This document shows positions 1-8,768 of a stretch of DNA of 64,000 bases, piece by piece (the stretch's first letter is position 1; each line of letters begins with the position of its first letter). The stretch is from the NCBI GenBank assembly GCA_018141785.1, contig CP073341.1:1721422-1785421 (forward strand). Reading direction: 5' to 3'. A model generated the notes under the pieces. The model did no database searches. It was not told the origin of the DNA and saw nothing but the letters and a program-made list of their open reading frames with translations. The translations under genes and the position numbers were made by a program. The DNA comes from Candidatus Paraprochloron terpiosi LD05. Lineage in GTDB: Bacteria; Cyanobacteriota; Cyanobacteriia; Cyanobacteriales; Prochloraceae.

Positions 1-39
1 CGAAACCCAACTGCCCCAACCTACGGCTATTTTGGTCAA

Positions 40-1904
40 TTATAGGGTTTTGAGATATTCAATCAAAGCCCAACGTTCATCTTCCATTAATTCAGCACCA
101 ACAACCCCAGGTCCGGTATCATCTCCCTTAAATTCATGACCCGTGTTGGCATTACCCTTCTGGGTTGTATCTAAGAGGAAACCTCCTTTGATTGGATCGG
201 TGTTAAAACCAACCAACTTGGGATCAAATTCCCGACTGCCGAGGTAGAACTTTTCAGTCCGTTGCTCGGCGGGAACATCTCATAGAGGTTAGGCACAGAA
301 CCATTGTGGAGGAAAGGTGCTGTTGCCCAGATACCATTGAGGGGACGAGCCTTGTAGCCCAGGAGCCCACGAGCCAAATCAGGACGGAAGCCGTTATATT
401 CTTCCCGTTGTTCCGGGGTTAAACCCAATTTGTCGTACTGGTACTGCACCACCTTATCTACCGTAAAGGGCAGGGCAAAGCCAGCGGTAACCATACCATC
501 GTAGTTGAAGGGTTCCTTAGGTTCATTGGGTTTGGTAGGCTCATAGTCTGATGCCAAGTGCTTCAGGTTAACGATTCGCTGTAACCAGTTGGTTGCCACC
601 ATGGGATCAGTGCCAATATCATAGAGGTTCTTCATGGTCACCTTGAGATATTTGCGATTGGGATACTTGTCATTTAGGGTTACCCAATTATCCTCCACTA
701 AAAAGGCTTCAGATCCGATGGGTGCCAGGTGACAACTTTGGCATTTGTTCTCATAGAGAATCTTACCCTTGGCTGCCTTCTCTTGATCTATCGCCCCCAA
801 TAGCTCTTCTGGCCATTTTGGTTCCGTCAAACCCATCTTAGTATCGGGTTCCCCACTCAGGACATTGTAGAGGGGATCACCAGCCAATAATTCCTCAATT
901 TTGTGGAGGTTTTTCACATCCACATTGGAATCATAGAGAGGATAGCGGGGATTATCAGGATCAAAGTTAACCCGTGCAAATACCCCCATGGCTTCCCCAG
1001 CATTTCGGGTCATGGGTTGCATGATGGAACCGTTATATTGCACCCAATCAAACCAGGGAGCCGTCCACAGATGGGGATAATTAACGGGAGCATCTACGGC
1101 ATGGAAGTTATCCAGATCAATTTCTACCCCAAACACAAAGTTACCAATGCGATCGAGGGCATCCAAACGGCCAAATCCTTCTTCCACGGGATAATATTGT
1201 TCCGTTTCATCCTTAACTCGACTAGCTTCGGCAATCAGAGCATCAAGACGTTCCTTTAGTTCAGCCTTAGCTTCTTTGGTGTGGTCTTCACCTAAAACCC
1301 GATTGGCGAATCGATTAAAGCGCCAGGGTAATTTATCAGTGAGTAATAGGGAAACCCCAGTGGCAGTTTTAAACTTACCCACATCGATCATATTGGGTCC
1401 CCCTTCAATGCGGAGTCCTTGACCTTTATAGTTGATTTGGCCAGTGTGACAGGCCCCGCAGGTAAATCCAATAACACTGCCCGTTTGCCCAGATACGGGA
1501 TCAAAATAGTTATCGGCTTTGCTGAAACCGACAGGGAGGTTATCAGGATTATATTTGGGATTGTAATAATCCCCTGATCCATCGGCCAAAAAGCCAAACT
1601 GCCCCAGATAGTCTTGATCAATGAAATCCCCAGCAAAGCGAGGAGAGAGGCTCGGTTTCTCCATGGCTACGAACCAATCGTAGGGAATAATAGATTCTAG
1701 AGCCGAACCTTGACTAACGTGATACCACCAGTCCCATTCATCCTGGGTCCAATTTTGGTCGGACCAGGTTACGCTCACTTGTTCCTAGGGAACCCCTTCC
1801 AACTGACCCAACATTTTTGTGAAGCCGTCGATCTTGGGTTTAAGCAACAAAAATAGACTTATACCAACGATCGCCAGAGCGATTAACCATTTTCCGAATT
1901 TCAT
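40..1904 (-). pseudogene. Di-haem cytochrome c (peroxidase/RoxA-like), broken
   Basis: The frame starts at 1904 with an N-terminal membrane segment (MKFGKWLIALAIVGISLFLL), which suggests a membrane-anchored periplasmic or lumenal protein. Two CxxCH haem sites follow: CGACH (about residue 148 from the start) and CQSCH in the second half. The conserved C-terminal stretch NGIWATAPFLHNGSVPNLYE is typical of di-haem cytochrome c peroxidase/RoxA-like proteins. Two lesions break it: an in-frame TAG at 1785-1787 after residue 39, and a one-base frameshift near 270-280. Beyond the frameshift the tail (PAEQRTEKFYLGSREFDPK) continues in another frame to a stop at 40. The open part alone runs 171-1778 from a GTG. 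It was probably a redox enzyme; the exact substrate cannot be inferred. Confidence 0.8.
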
Positions 1905-2125
1905 ACTTTCCTCTCTTGTCAGGTAGTACGCTTTATATCCAATTTTCAGTATAGGTGAATTTTTAACCTGTATGACAACGTTTGCAGGTTTATGACTTTT
2001 GTAAATACACTCGCAGCGTTATGCTATAAATATATAGCAACCGCGAATAACAAATCCTAAAACCCAAGTTCAATAAGGCAATCTTGGCGAACACACCCCA
2101 CACCCCAAGCGATCGCGCTATAAAT

Positions 2126-2956
2126 ATGATTACCCAGACTATTCAATCCAATCCCTCTCCGGCTAAGAACCAGTCTTTGCCTACCATGTATGATTTACCA
2201 AGTGAATATGTAGGAGAACCTGCTTTGCCCGATGAATTTCACCCTTTGCAATCTATGTTGCTAATGTTAACCTTTCTTCCTCCCAATTGGAACAGGGAGA
2301 TGGTTTTCAGTGCCATGGATCTTTATCTTTACTATGATGTGAACCATCGCCTTTGGTATAAACGCCCCGACTGGTTTGGTGTTGTGGGGGTACCTAGATT
2401 ATATGAAGAGCGAGACTTGCGTTTAAGCTATGTTATTTGGCAAGAAAAAGTCAGTCCCTTTGTGGTGGTAGAATTATTATCTCCGGGTACAGAAAAAGAA
2501 GATTTAGGTAAGAAGGAGAGAGAACCGGAAAAACCACCAACTAAATGGGAAGTCTACGAACAGATTCTGAAAGTTCCCTACTATGTGGTTTTTAGTCGCT
2601 ATACTGGGGAAATTCAGGCTTTTCATCTGGTTAATAATCGCTACCAACCCGCCCCATTAACCCAGGGACGTTTACAAATTCCTGAATTGGAATTGAGTTT
2701 AGGTTTGTGGGAAGGTAGCTATTGCGACATTGAGAGACTTTGGTTGCGATGGCTGAATCTTGATGGTACTCGTATTCCTATTCCTAGTGAGGAAGCTGCT
2801 GAGGCTAAAAGGAGTGCTGCTGAGGCTAAAAGGAGTGCTGTTGAGGCTAAAAGGAGTGCTGTTGAGGCTAAAAGGAGTGCTGCTGAGGCTAAACAGGAAG
2901 CGGAACGACTTAAGGCTTTACTACGGGATATGGGAGTAGATCCAGATCAGAAATAG
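2126..2956 (+). CDS. Uma2 family (DUF820) putative endonuclease
   Basis: This belongs to the Uma2/DUF820 restriction-endonuclease-like family, which is greatly expanded in cyanobacteria; its biological role is unproven. The N-terminal PTMYDLPSE, then LPDEFH, YYDVNHRLWYKRPDW, LSYVIWQE and VVVELLSPGTEKEDLG follow family order. The C-terminus is an alanine/lysine/glutamate-rich helical tail built from repeated AEAKRSA units, probably a coiled coil. An upstream TTG at 2084 opens the same frame, but the ATG at 2126 fits the family better. A paralogue at 33992-37244 is interrupted by an intron. Confidence 0.85.
   Translation: MITQTIQSNPSPAKNQSLPTMYDLPSEYVGEPALPDEFHPLQSMLLMLTFLPPNWNREMVFSAMDLYLYYDVNHRLWYKRPDWFGVVGVPRLYEERDLRLSYVIWQEKVSPFVVVELLSPGTEKEDLGKKEREPEKPPTKWEVYEQILKVPYYVVFSRYTGEIQAFHLVNNRYQPAPLTQGRLQIPELELSLGLWEGSYCDIERLWLRWLNLDGTRIPIPSEEAAEAKRSAAEAKRSAVEAKRSAVEAKRSAAEAKQEAERLKALLRDMGVDPDQK
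2797..2899 (+). repeat. In-frame 21-bp tandem repeat (AEAKRSA units)
   Basis: About five units of a 21-bp repeat (core gctgaggctaaaaggagtgc) encode successive AEAKRSA/VEAKRSA heptads inside the Uma2 tail. A 7-residue period suits a coiled coil, and the DNA-level identity points to recent slippage expansion. Confidence 0.85.
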
Positions 2957-3051
2957 GGGGATAGGAGGAATTTGTGAGATACTATCTCAAAAACAGGATT
3001 GGACGATTTTCCAATCACCCAATCTCTCCATCTCCCCATCTCCCCACTCAG

Positions 3052-4425
3052 ATGTTTAACTTAACAAAGATGAATGTTTTTTGTGCCTTTATCCTCATCG
3101 GTATTTTACTCCTGGTTGCTCGGTTTGTCAAACAGCAAGTCAAACTATTACAAGACTTATATATCCCCGAATCAATTATTGCAGGAACCCTAGCTTTGTT
3201 CCTCGGTAGGGAAGTATTAGGAGCAGGAGTAGCACCAGACTCTTACTTAGCTGGAGGCTTATTTCCCGAGACGGTGAATAATATCTGGCAACAAACTCCT
3301 GGGGTATTTATTAATATAGTCTTCGCCGCTTTATTCTTAGGGCAAACTATTCCAAAACCCAGAGAGATATGGCGCAAAACAGCTCCACAATTAGCATTCA
3401 GTTATTGTCTTGCCTGGGGACAATATGTAGTGGGTATCTTGCTTACCATGTTAGTTTTGGTTTCTTTCTTTCATTTGGCTCCAGTAGCTGGAACATTAAT
3501 TGAAATTGCCTTTGAAGGGGGACATGGAACCGCTGCTGGTATGGCTGATACTTTGAGTAAATTGAACTTTCCCGAAGGAGGAGATTTGGGTTTGGGTTTG
3601 GCTACAGTAGGCATTATCTCCGGTATGGTTATTGGTACTATTTTAGCTAATTGGGGACGTAGTCAGGGATATTTGGCAATAGAAGGAGAGAAGGGGTTCG
3701 AGGTTCGGGGTTTGGAGTTCAAGGGAGAGGAGGAAGGAAAAGTGTTGTTGATAGATCCTCTTTCTTTAAACTTTGGTTTGACTGGTTTAGCAGTGGCGAT
3801 CGCCTGGTTAATGTTACAAGGTTTCGCTGAACTTGAAGCCCTTACTTGGGGTAGAATAGGTTTAGAGTTGGTAGCAGCTATTCCCCTCTTTCCTTTCGCT
3901 TTAATGGGAGGAATTATAGTTCAACTATTTCTGTCCCGTTTTGGTTGGGAAAATCTAGTCAGTCGTGAGTTACAGCAACGCATTGCTGGGGTAGCTTTAG
4001 ATGTAGTAGTGGTGACAGCCATTGCTTCTATTAATTTAACCCTCTTGGGTTCTAATTTAGCACCTTTTCTCCTCCTATCTGTCACCGGAATTCTTTGGAA
4101 TGTGTTCGCTTTTCTTTATTTAGCGCCCCGTCTCTTACCTAACTATTGGTTTCCCCGAGGTATGGCGGATCTAGGACAGTCTATGGGGGTAACAGCGACG
4201 GGTATTTTATTGCTACGGATGGTGGATCCAGATAACCGTTCCGGAGCATTTGAGAGTTTTGCCTATAAACAATTATTCTTTGAACCTATTATGGGGGGAG
4301 GTTTGTTTACGGCGATCGCTCCTACTCTCATTTATCAGTTCGGGTTGTTGACAGTTTTGTTACTCACGGTGGCATTATTTGCCTTTTGTCTCATTTTTGG
4401 GATGATTAATTATAACCGCAGATAA
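3052..4425 (+). CDS. gltS: Sodium/glutamate symporter GltS
   Basis: A polytopic inner-membrane protein that imports glutamate with Na+. The family motifs IPESIIAGTLALFLG near the N-terminus and GGHGTAAGMADTLSKLNFPE in the middle are GltS hallmarks. Around ten hydrophobic segments are visible, with a second half rich in membrane helices ending at NYNRR. ATG at 3052 (MFNLTKMNVF) is preferred. An in-frame upstream ATG at 2974 would add a poor leader through low-complexity sequence. The Uma2 gene ends about 95 bp upstream on the same strand. Confidence 0.9.
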   Translation: MFNLTKMNVFCAFILIGILLLVARFVKQQVKLLQDLYIPESIIAGTLALFLGREVLGAGVAPDSYLAGGLFPETVNNIWQQTPGVFINIVFAALFLGQTIPKPREIWRKTAPQLAFSYCLAWGQYVVGILLTMLVLVSFFHLAPVAGTLIEIAFEGGHGTAAGMADTLSKLNFPEGGDLGLGLATVGIISGMVIGTILANWGRSQGYLAIEGEKGFEVRGLEFKGEEEGKVLLIDPLSLNFGLTGLAVAIAWLMLQGFAELEALTWGRIGLELVAAIPLFPFALMGGIIVQLFLSRFGWENLVSRELQQRIAGVALDVVVVTAIASINLTLLGSNLAPFLLLSVTGILWNVFAFLYLAPRLLPNYWFPRGMADLGQSMGVTATGILLLRMVDPDNRSGAFESFAYKQLFFEPIMGGGLFTAIAPTLIYQFGLLTVLLLTVALFAFCLIFGMINYNRR

Positions 4426-4630
4426 ATGCAGATAATTGCGAAGCGTATGCGTTGCACGCCCTTGGCGTCCGCCTTACAGGGGCTGTTTAAGAAGGATGTT
4501 GGTGTCAATATCGAAGTGGGTCACATTTTCCAGGGTTGGGAGCCACACGTTTTCAGGGATTGCTAAACGTTGAGTAGAGTTCATTGTTCTTTTGATTGGA
4601 TTTCGCGCAAAGACGCAAAGGCGCAAAGTA
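4413..4630. repeat. Intergenic short repeats
   Basis: The gene-free stretch after gltS holds three dispersed repeat types: an ACCGCAGATAAATGCAGAT-like run at the gltS stop; a GCGTATGCGTTGCA...GGCGTCCGC element near 4444-4473, which recurs at 33958-33990; and a CGCGCAAAGACGCAAAGGCG-type run near 4602-4628, which recurs in many intergenic places in the window. Confidence 0.6.
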
Positions 4631-4648
4631 AGATAATCCTATAGTGCC

Positions 4649-5233
4649 TCAATAACAATATTTGTCACTCCCATTAGGACTTTCGTGTTTTTCCCCTTTG
4701 CGCAATGCTCCCAGGAGAGTCGATACATAAACGCAACGCTGGTTTTGGTTATTGTTCTTGGTGACAATCGTAATTTGTCCCAAACTACCATTCACGTGAC
4801 CCAAGTAATTAAATCGTACTCGCCAAGGACCATTTTCCTCACAACTGTCACCAGATTGGTCTAAAGTCGTCTCGCACTTATTCCTGTCGTTTTTTTGATT
4901 GTAGATCTGGATATTCTCAAACCCCGAATCATTCCAGACAATACCCGCTGGAACAAAAGAACCCCTTTCAGCTTTATGTACAGACCATTGCAGGATACCA
5001 TTTTCTTCCCGGAAACTAGTTTGCCAAGTCGTTTTACTCCGGAGCGCTTTATTTTGGGCTTGTTTCATAAGCCTATAGATTTTACTCTGGGCAGCGAGGA
5101 GACGCTGATCCTCTACAAATCTTAGCCAACTAGGAGTAGCTATAGCCGCCATAATTCCCATTATCATGACAACTACGAGGGTTTCCAATAATGTGAACCC
5201 TTTATTGACACTCCCACGGCTGAAAATAAGCAT
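4649..5233 (-). CDS. Type IV pilin-like / GspH-like prepilin
   Basis: The N-terminus NKGFTLLETLVVVMIMGIMA is a class III (prepilin) signal: a short basic leader, a PilD cleavage site after G, F at +1, E at +5 and a hydrophobic helix. The remainder resembles a globular minor-pilin/GspH domain containing a few cysteines, ending SDKYCY. It is probably a minor pilin or pseudopilin exported through the type IV pilus system. The start at 5233 (MLIFSRGSVNKG) gives a suitable short leader; an in-frame ATG at 5260 is less likely. Confidence 0.8.
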   Translation of the reverse strand: MLIFSRGSVNKGFTLLETLVVVMIMGIMAAIATPSWLRFVEDQRLLAAQSKIYRLMKQAQNKALRSKTTWQTSFREENGILQWSVHKAERGSFVPAGIVWNDSGFENIQIYNQKNDRNKCETTLDQSGDSCEENGPWRVRFNYLGHVNGSLGQITIVTKNNNQNQRCVYVSTLLGALRKGEKHESPNGSDKYCY

Positions 5234-5284
5234 TGGTTTTACTCTTGTCAAGAGGGGCAAGGCATTGGGGTGCCCCTACATTAA

Positions 5285-5358
5285 TCGGAGCGGCGGGATT
5301 TGAACCCACGACCTCCACTACCCCAAAGTGGCGCGCTACCAAGCTGCGCTACGCCCCG
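5285..5358 (-). tRNA. tRNA-Pro(GGG)
   Basis: The minus strand folds as a cloverleaf. The acceptor CGGGGCG pairs with CGCTCCG plus discriminator A. The D-arm is AGCGCAGCTTGGTAGCGCG, the anticodon stem CCACT/AGTGG has loop TTGGGGT (anticodon GGG), and the T-arm contains GTTCAAATC. No CCA is encoded. Confidence 0.93.
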
Positions 5359-5404
5359 ATATCCATATTTAATATCATATACTCTCTTTGGGGCAATTGT
5401 CAAG

Positions 5405-5770
5405 CTAAAATAATTTTAATATTTGAGTTGCCTGGGCTAACTGGACTGCGGCTCCCTCAGACCAATAGCCTTCGCAGCGGCGCCCCCGGTTGAGAATCAA
5501 GCGCAGCTCGTAGGAATGGGGAAAACCCTCCACTTCCATCCAGAGTAATTCGCTCTCTGCTTCACAGGTAATTCTTTCTTGATCCATTAATTCCCCTGCC
5601 ATTTGACTCATAGTCTGCACCAATTGTCCCAATAAGCGGCAAAAGTCATTTAACTCTGCTTCTGTCAATTCCATGGCCCATTCTGACGTGCCCACTAAGC
5701 CCTTATATTCTGACGCTGTTGGGTTCCAGCCGATGCGCCAACCCTTACCGGTTTTCAGCAACCGCTCCAT
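5405..5770 (-). CDS. DUF1818 family protein
   Basis: A 121-residue soluble protein of the cyanobacterial DUF1818 family (function unknown). The N-terminal GWRIGWNPTASEYKGLVG and central ELTEAELNDFCRLLGQL match the family as I know it. There are no membrane segments. It sits 42 bp downstream of rpoZ on the same strand and is likely co-transcribed with it. Confidence 0.75.
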   Translation of the reverse strand: MERLLKTGKGWRIGWNPTASEYKGLVGTSEWAMELTEAELNDFCRLLGQLVQTMSQMAGELMDQERITCEAESELLWMEVEGFPHSYELRLILNRGRRCEGYWSEGAAVQLAQATQILKLF

Positions 5771-5812
5771 TGCCCTATAATTCCAAATCCTAATTTTATT
5801 AGGTTCACCGTT

Positions 5813-6052
5813 TCAAACACGGGAGTCGCTGAGAATTTCCGGTTGAGTCAACTCGTCAGACACCTCAACAATTGAGCGAATCACTGGTTTCGTCGTCGGA
5901 GCGTCCCAGTCCTCAAAATCCTCCTCATCGCGAATAAGTTTAGCGCGACGGGCAACTTTAACCGTAATTTGATAGCGATTTTCGGCAACCTTCATCAGCT
6001 GATCTACACGATACATAATTTGGGATGAATCAAAAGAATTTCTCCTTGGCAT
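5813..6052 (-). CDS. rpoZ: RNA polymerase omega subunit
   Basis: A 79-residue protein with the cyanobacterial omega pattern: FDSSQIMYRVDQLMKVAENR, then ITVKVARRAK and a conserved KPVIRSIVEVSDEL. Omega binds beta-prime and helps polymerase assembly and sigma choice. The length and ATG start fit the family. The next gene downstream is DUF1818. Confidence 0.9.
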   Translation of the reverse strand: MPRRNSFDSSQIMYRVDQLMKVAENRYQITVKVARRAKLIRDEEDFEDWDAPTTKPVIRSIVEVSDELTQPEILSDSRV

Positions 6053-6113
6053 TAGTGTCTCTCTCTATTTTGAGTAATTAGGGGCACTGTAGATAGTGCA
6101 ACCCCGATTAGTT

Positions 6114-6348
6114 TTAGCACAAATAACCAATTTTATCTACGAAATTTGACCCTCGCAGCTCTGAAACAGCAAATACAGCGTACTCTAAATCCTGATGGAA
6201 AAAATCTCTATAAAAGTAGGTCGATAAAACTATAGTCCACTGTTTTTGTCTGCGCTAAAGCAGGATGAGCGTCCCAAAGTACCAACATTACTGCCAATGC
6301 AAGAACGAAAATTAATCCCAGGAAACGCCAAACTAGGGTTTTGAACAT
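6114..6348 (-). pseudogene. Pentapeptide-repeat protein fragment
   Basis: The ATG at 6348 overlaps the stop of the upstream LCP frame (TAATG). It begins with a signal peptide (MFKTLVWRFLGLIFVLALAV...HPALAQ) and TKTVDYSFIDL, the usual start of secreted cyanobacterial pentapeptide-repeat proteins. The frame closes at a TAG (6208-6210). Removing one T from the preceding TTTT run gives LLYRDFFHQDLEYAVFAV and continues to a stop at 6114. It is therefore frameshifted and also much shorter than the family. Confidence 0.65.
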
Positions 6349-7684
6349 TATTTCTTTAACTCCTCAAAATTCACCCAATCTTGCCTACGATGCCAATCTT
6401 TGCCAACTCGAACTGTCAAGTCAGAATCTAAATCCCCCAGAGACGATATCTGTACTGTACCCAAACCCAAGACTTTTTTCAGCGCCTCAGCTGCTTTTAA
6501 GTCGCCGGATTGAACGATAATCTCCGTCTGGCGCAGTTGTGGGGGAGAATAGTTAGTAAGATAGGCATTATAAAAACCCTTTCCTTGTAAATAATTCAGA
6601 ACGATCGCTGCCAATTCCCCTTCCTCAGTAGTGTTGTGAATGGCAATGCCCAGACGATGAATGGGGGGACGGGGTTTGAGAGAACGCCAAGTTTCAACGC
6701 AAGCGAAATAGTCTTTCAGAATGCGATCTCGTCCATTTCTATTGGGCAGCCAATAGCTATATTTATATTTGTAAGTGCGGCTTTCTCGACCTGGGAGCAG
6801 TACCATTTGCAAATCCTGTGCTCTTTGGAGGAAAGCAAAACCAATCAAGGTGAAGATTTCTTCCCTAGTGAGATCCGTATCTATATATTGCCGCAGTATT
6901 TCAATGGTTCGGGGCAGTTTAGACAGCACTGTGGGATGATGGAGGCGATGATACAAGGCTTTCAGCAGTGCTTGTTGCCTCTGTACTCGGCCTAAATCCC
7001 CATATTCTTCGGACGCAGTGCCGACTGTTCTGCTTGCTGCCCATTGAGTGTTTGCCACCCCGGTTGTAAATCCACAGTAAAATTCTGGGTTCGATCCCGA
7101 TAATACATTCGCTGCGGTACGAATATCTTAATCGGACCCAGCAAATACACTAATTCCCTGAAAGCACGAGTAGTTAGGCGCTGGTAGCGGTCAATGGGTA
7201 GGTTATTTAAAGTTTGACTCCCTATTTCTACTGCCAGTTCTGCCCTTCCTTTAAGGTTAGCCTAATTGATTTTAGGTATTTTCAGCAAGGTATTTCTGAC
7301 TCTGGTATCCCCAGGAATGGAAAGTACTCGCAGTTGATTCTCAACAGGATCGAAGCGCAAGAGGAGTAGGGTATCGTTGGCACCAGAAAAAACTTCCTTT
7401 TCCTCGTTTTCCTCCAGAACCGGATCTATACCCATCACAAGTATGTTTACAGGTCTATTGAGAGTAGATTTAGAGCTACTCCGCCAGCTATTATCAGCTC
7501 TGAGAGTAGTATTTTGCACTCTTGCTCTGTCTGGTTTGAGTGGGTGAAAAATCTGTCTAAGTATTGGACTATAGACTACTAAGCTGGCCCCGACTATAGC
7601 GGAAATAATGGCGGTGAAACTAAAAACTATCCCCCAGCATAATCCCCGGACAAAGGGAGACTTGGACTGGCTTTTCGTTGGCAT
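6348..7684 (-). pseudogene. LCP (LytR-CpsA-Psr) family protein, broken
   Basis: The start at 7684 gives a cytoplasmic tail, one membrane helix (near residues 15-35) and the LCP core: ILVMGIDP, NDTLLLLRFDP, VLSIPGDTRV, later VPQRMYYRDRTQNFTVDLQP and GDLGRVQRQQALLKAL, then a LytR_C-like domain ending at 6348. LCP enzymes transfer glycopolymers to the cell wall. An in-frame TAG at 7262-7264 falls at KIN*ANLKG, where Gln (CAG) is common. A one-base loss near 7012-7026 moves the rest to another frame. The gene is probably inactive unless these are sequence errors. Confidence 0.8.
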
Positions 7685-7732
7685 GATAACTAAACTCGGT
7701 AGTACTGCAATTATTGGTGCTGATTCGGGCAA

Positions 7733-8028
7733 ATCGAGCTGCTAATGATAATCTAACTTGTGCTTATCACCTATTTTTTTTATAGCGCTACGCGGGGGAG
7801 TCGGGAGTCGGGAGTCGGGTTAGTAGTCTATCGTGCCTTGGCGGTTGCTATATAAAGCGATCACTCTTGAGTATTTAGGCAGTGAAACGGCTGCTGCCAA
7901 AGGGTTTTGGGCTTTTAAGTCTGTTTAAATGGGGTGAATGGAGAGATAAAAATGGGCGCTAACTCGAAAAATTCCAAAATTGGGTTTGGAGGTTGAGCCT
8001 TAGAAACGCAACATTACTTTTATGAATT
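7733..8028. other. Intergenic region with GGGAGTC tandem run
   Basis: No gene is seen here. A short tandem run of gggagtc units lies at about 7795-7821, a common cyanobacterial low-complexity intergenic repeat. The rest is AT-rich with no clear hairpin. Confidence 0.5.
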
Positions 8029-8418
8029 TTAATACCATAATCTTTGAATGGGATAAGCATCAAATTTGACGTCTCTACTAATCACAATAAGAGAGTGATT
8101 AATAGCTTTTACAATTAACATTCTATCAAATGGATCGCGATGATTTGACGTAAAAGTAAGTGCTGAATATAATTTAATATCTTTATCCATAATGTGTAAA
8201 ATTTTAATATTTATAAATTGCAATTCTTTAAATAAATCTCCAATAGGTCGATGAATTACCAACTTGCCTATATTAATTTTGATAGCAATTTCCCAAATAC
8301 TAACAATACTAAAATATAAGTTTTGTTTGGTATCAATAATACCCTTGGCTTTAATCGATAGATTGGGATCTCCTAGTAAATACCAAAGAAAAGCATGAGT
8401 ATCTAAAATAACTTTCAT
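8029..8418 (-). CDS. PIN-domain toxin (VapC-like)
   Basis: A 129-residue PIN-domain ribonuclease of type II toxin-antitoxin systems. The acidic metal-binding residues are visible: D6 in VILDTHAFLW, E43 in SIWEIAIK, D98 in DPFDRMLIVKA and D116 in VISRDVKF. The RDPFDRMLI motif is typical of the cyanobacterial VapC group. It starts 1 bp after the antitoxin stop, so the two are translationally linked. Confidence 0.87.
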   Translation of the reverse strand: MKVILDTHAFLWYLLGDPNLSIKAKGIIDTKQNLYFSIVSIWEIAIKINIGKLVIHRPIGDLFKELQFINIKILHIMDKDIKLYSALTFTSNHRDPFDRMLIVKAINHSLIVISRDVKFDAYPIQRLWY

Positions 8419-8419
8419 A

Positions 8420-8731
8420 TTACATATATTCAGCTAAATCTTCTAATGGTTCATCAAAATCATTGGACATGATAATTTGTCCTGCCCAATTTCCATAACC
8501 ATGCTCGGTTTTCATCTTTTCCTGGGATGGTGTATTATCGAAATCATCAGGCAATGGGAGAACGAAGGTTCCTTTTAAGATACCTGAACGACGTTTTTTA
8601 CCCGAATTTTGCTCTAGGGAAATATCCTTGGAGTAGTTTTCCATCAGATATTTAGCATGGGGTCGAAGTTCTTGTTTAAGAGATTTTGGCATTGTCGTAA
8701 CCTTTTGCAAAATTTCTGTGTCAATATTCAT
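8420..8731 (-). CDS. DUF2281-like antitoxin
   Basis: A 103-residue partner of the downstream PIN toxin. The N-terminal half (LQKVTTMPKSLKQELRPHAKYL) resembles DUF2281 antitoxins. The C-terminus carries the toxin-binding type motif DDFDEPLEDLAEYM style as NDFDEPLEDLAEYM. A similar but imperfect KGTFVLPLPDDFDNT lies upstream in the same protein, so the tail looks like a partial duplication of the interaction motif. It is longer than the usual 70-80 residue antitoxins. Confidence 0.75.
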   Translation of the reverse strand: MNIDTEILQKVTTMPKSLKQELRPHAKYLMENYSKDISLEQNSGKKRRSGILKGTFVLPLPDDFDNTPSQEKMKTEHGYGNWAGQIIMSNDFDEPLEDLAEYM

Positions 8732-8768
8732 AGTTTTTCCTTTTTTAAACGTTCAAGATATATCAATT

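Noticed and set aside
903-1259. Plus-strand open frame inside the cytochrome gene
   Set aside because: It mirrors the minus-strand coding region, with no start signal or family pattern; the same applies to most opposite-strand frames in nrdJ, zwf and opcA.
2797-2899. CRISPR-like array
   Set aside because: The repeats are in-frame 21-bp coding units without unique spacers. No CRISPR array or cas gene was seen in the window.
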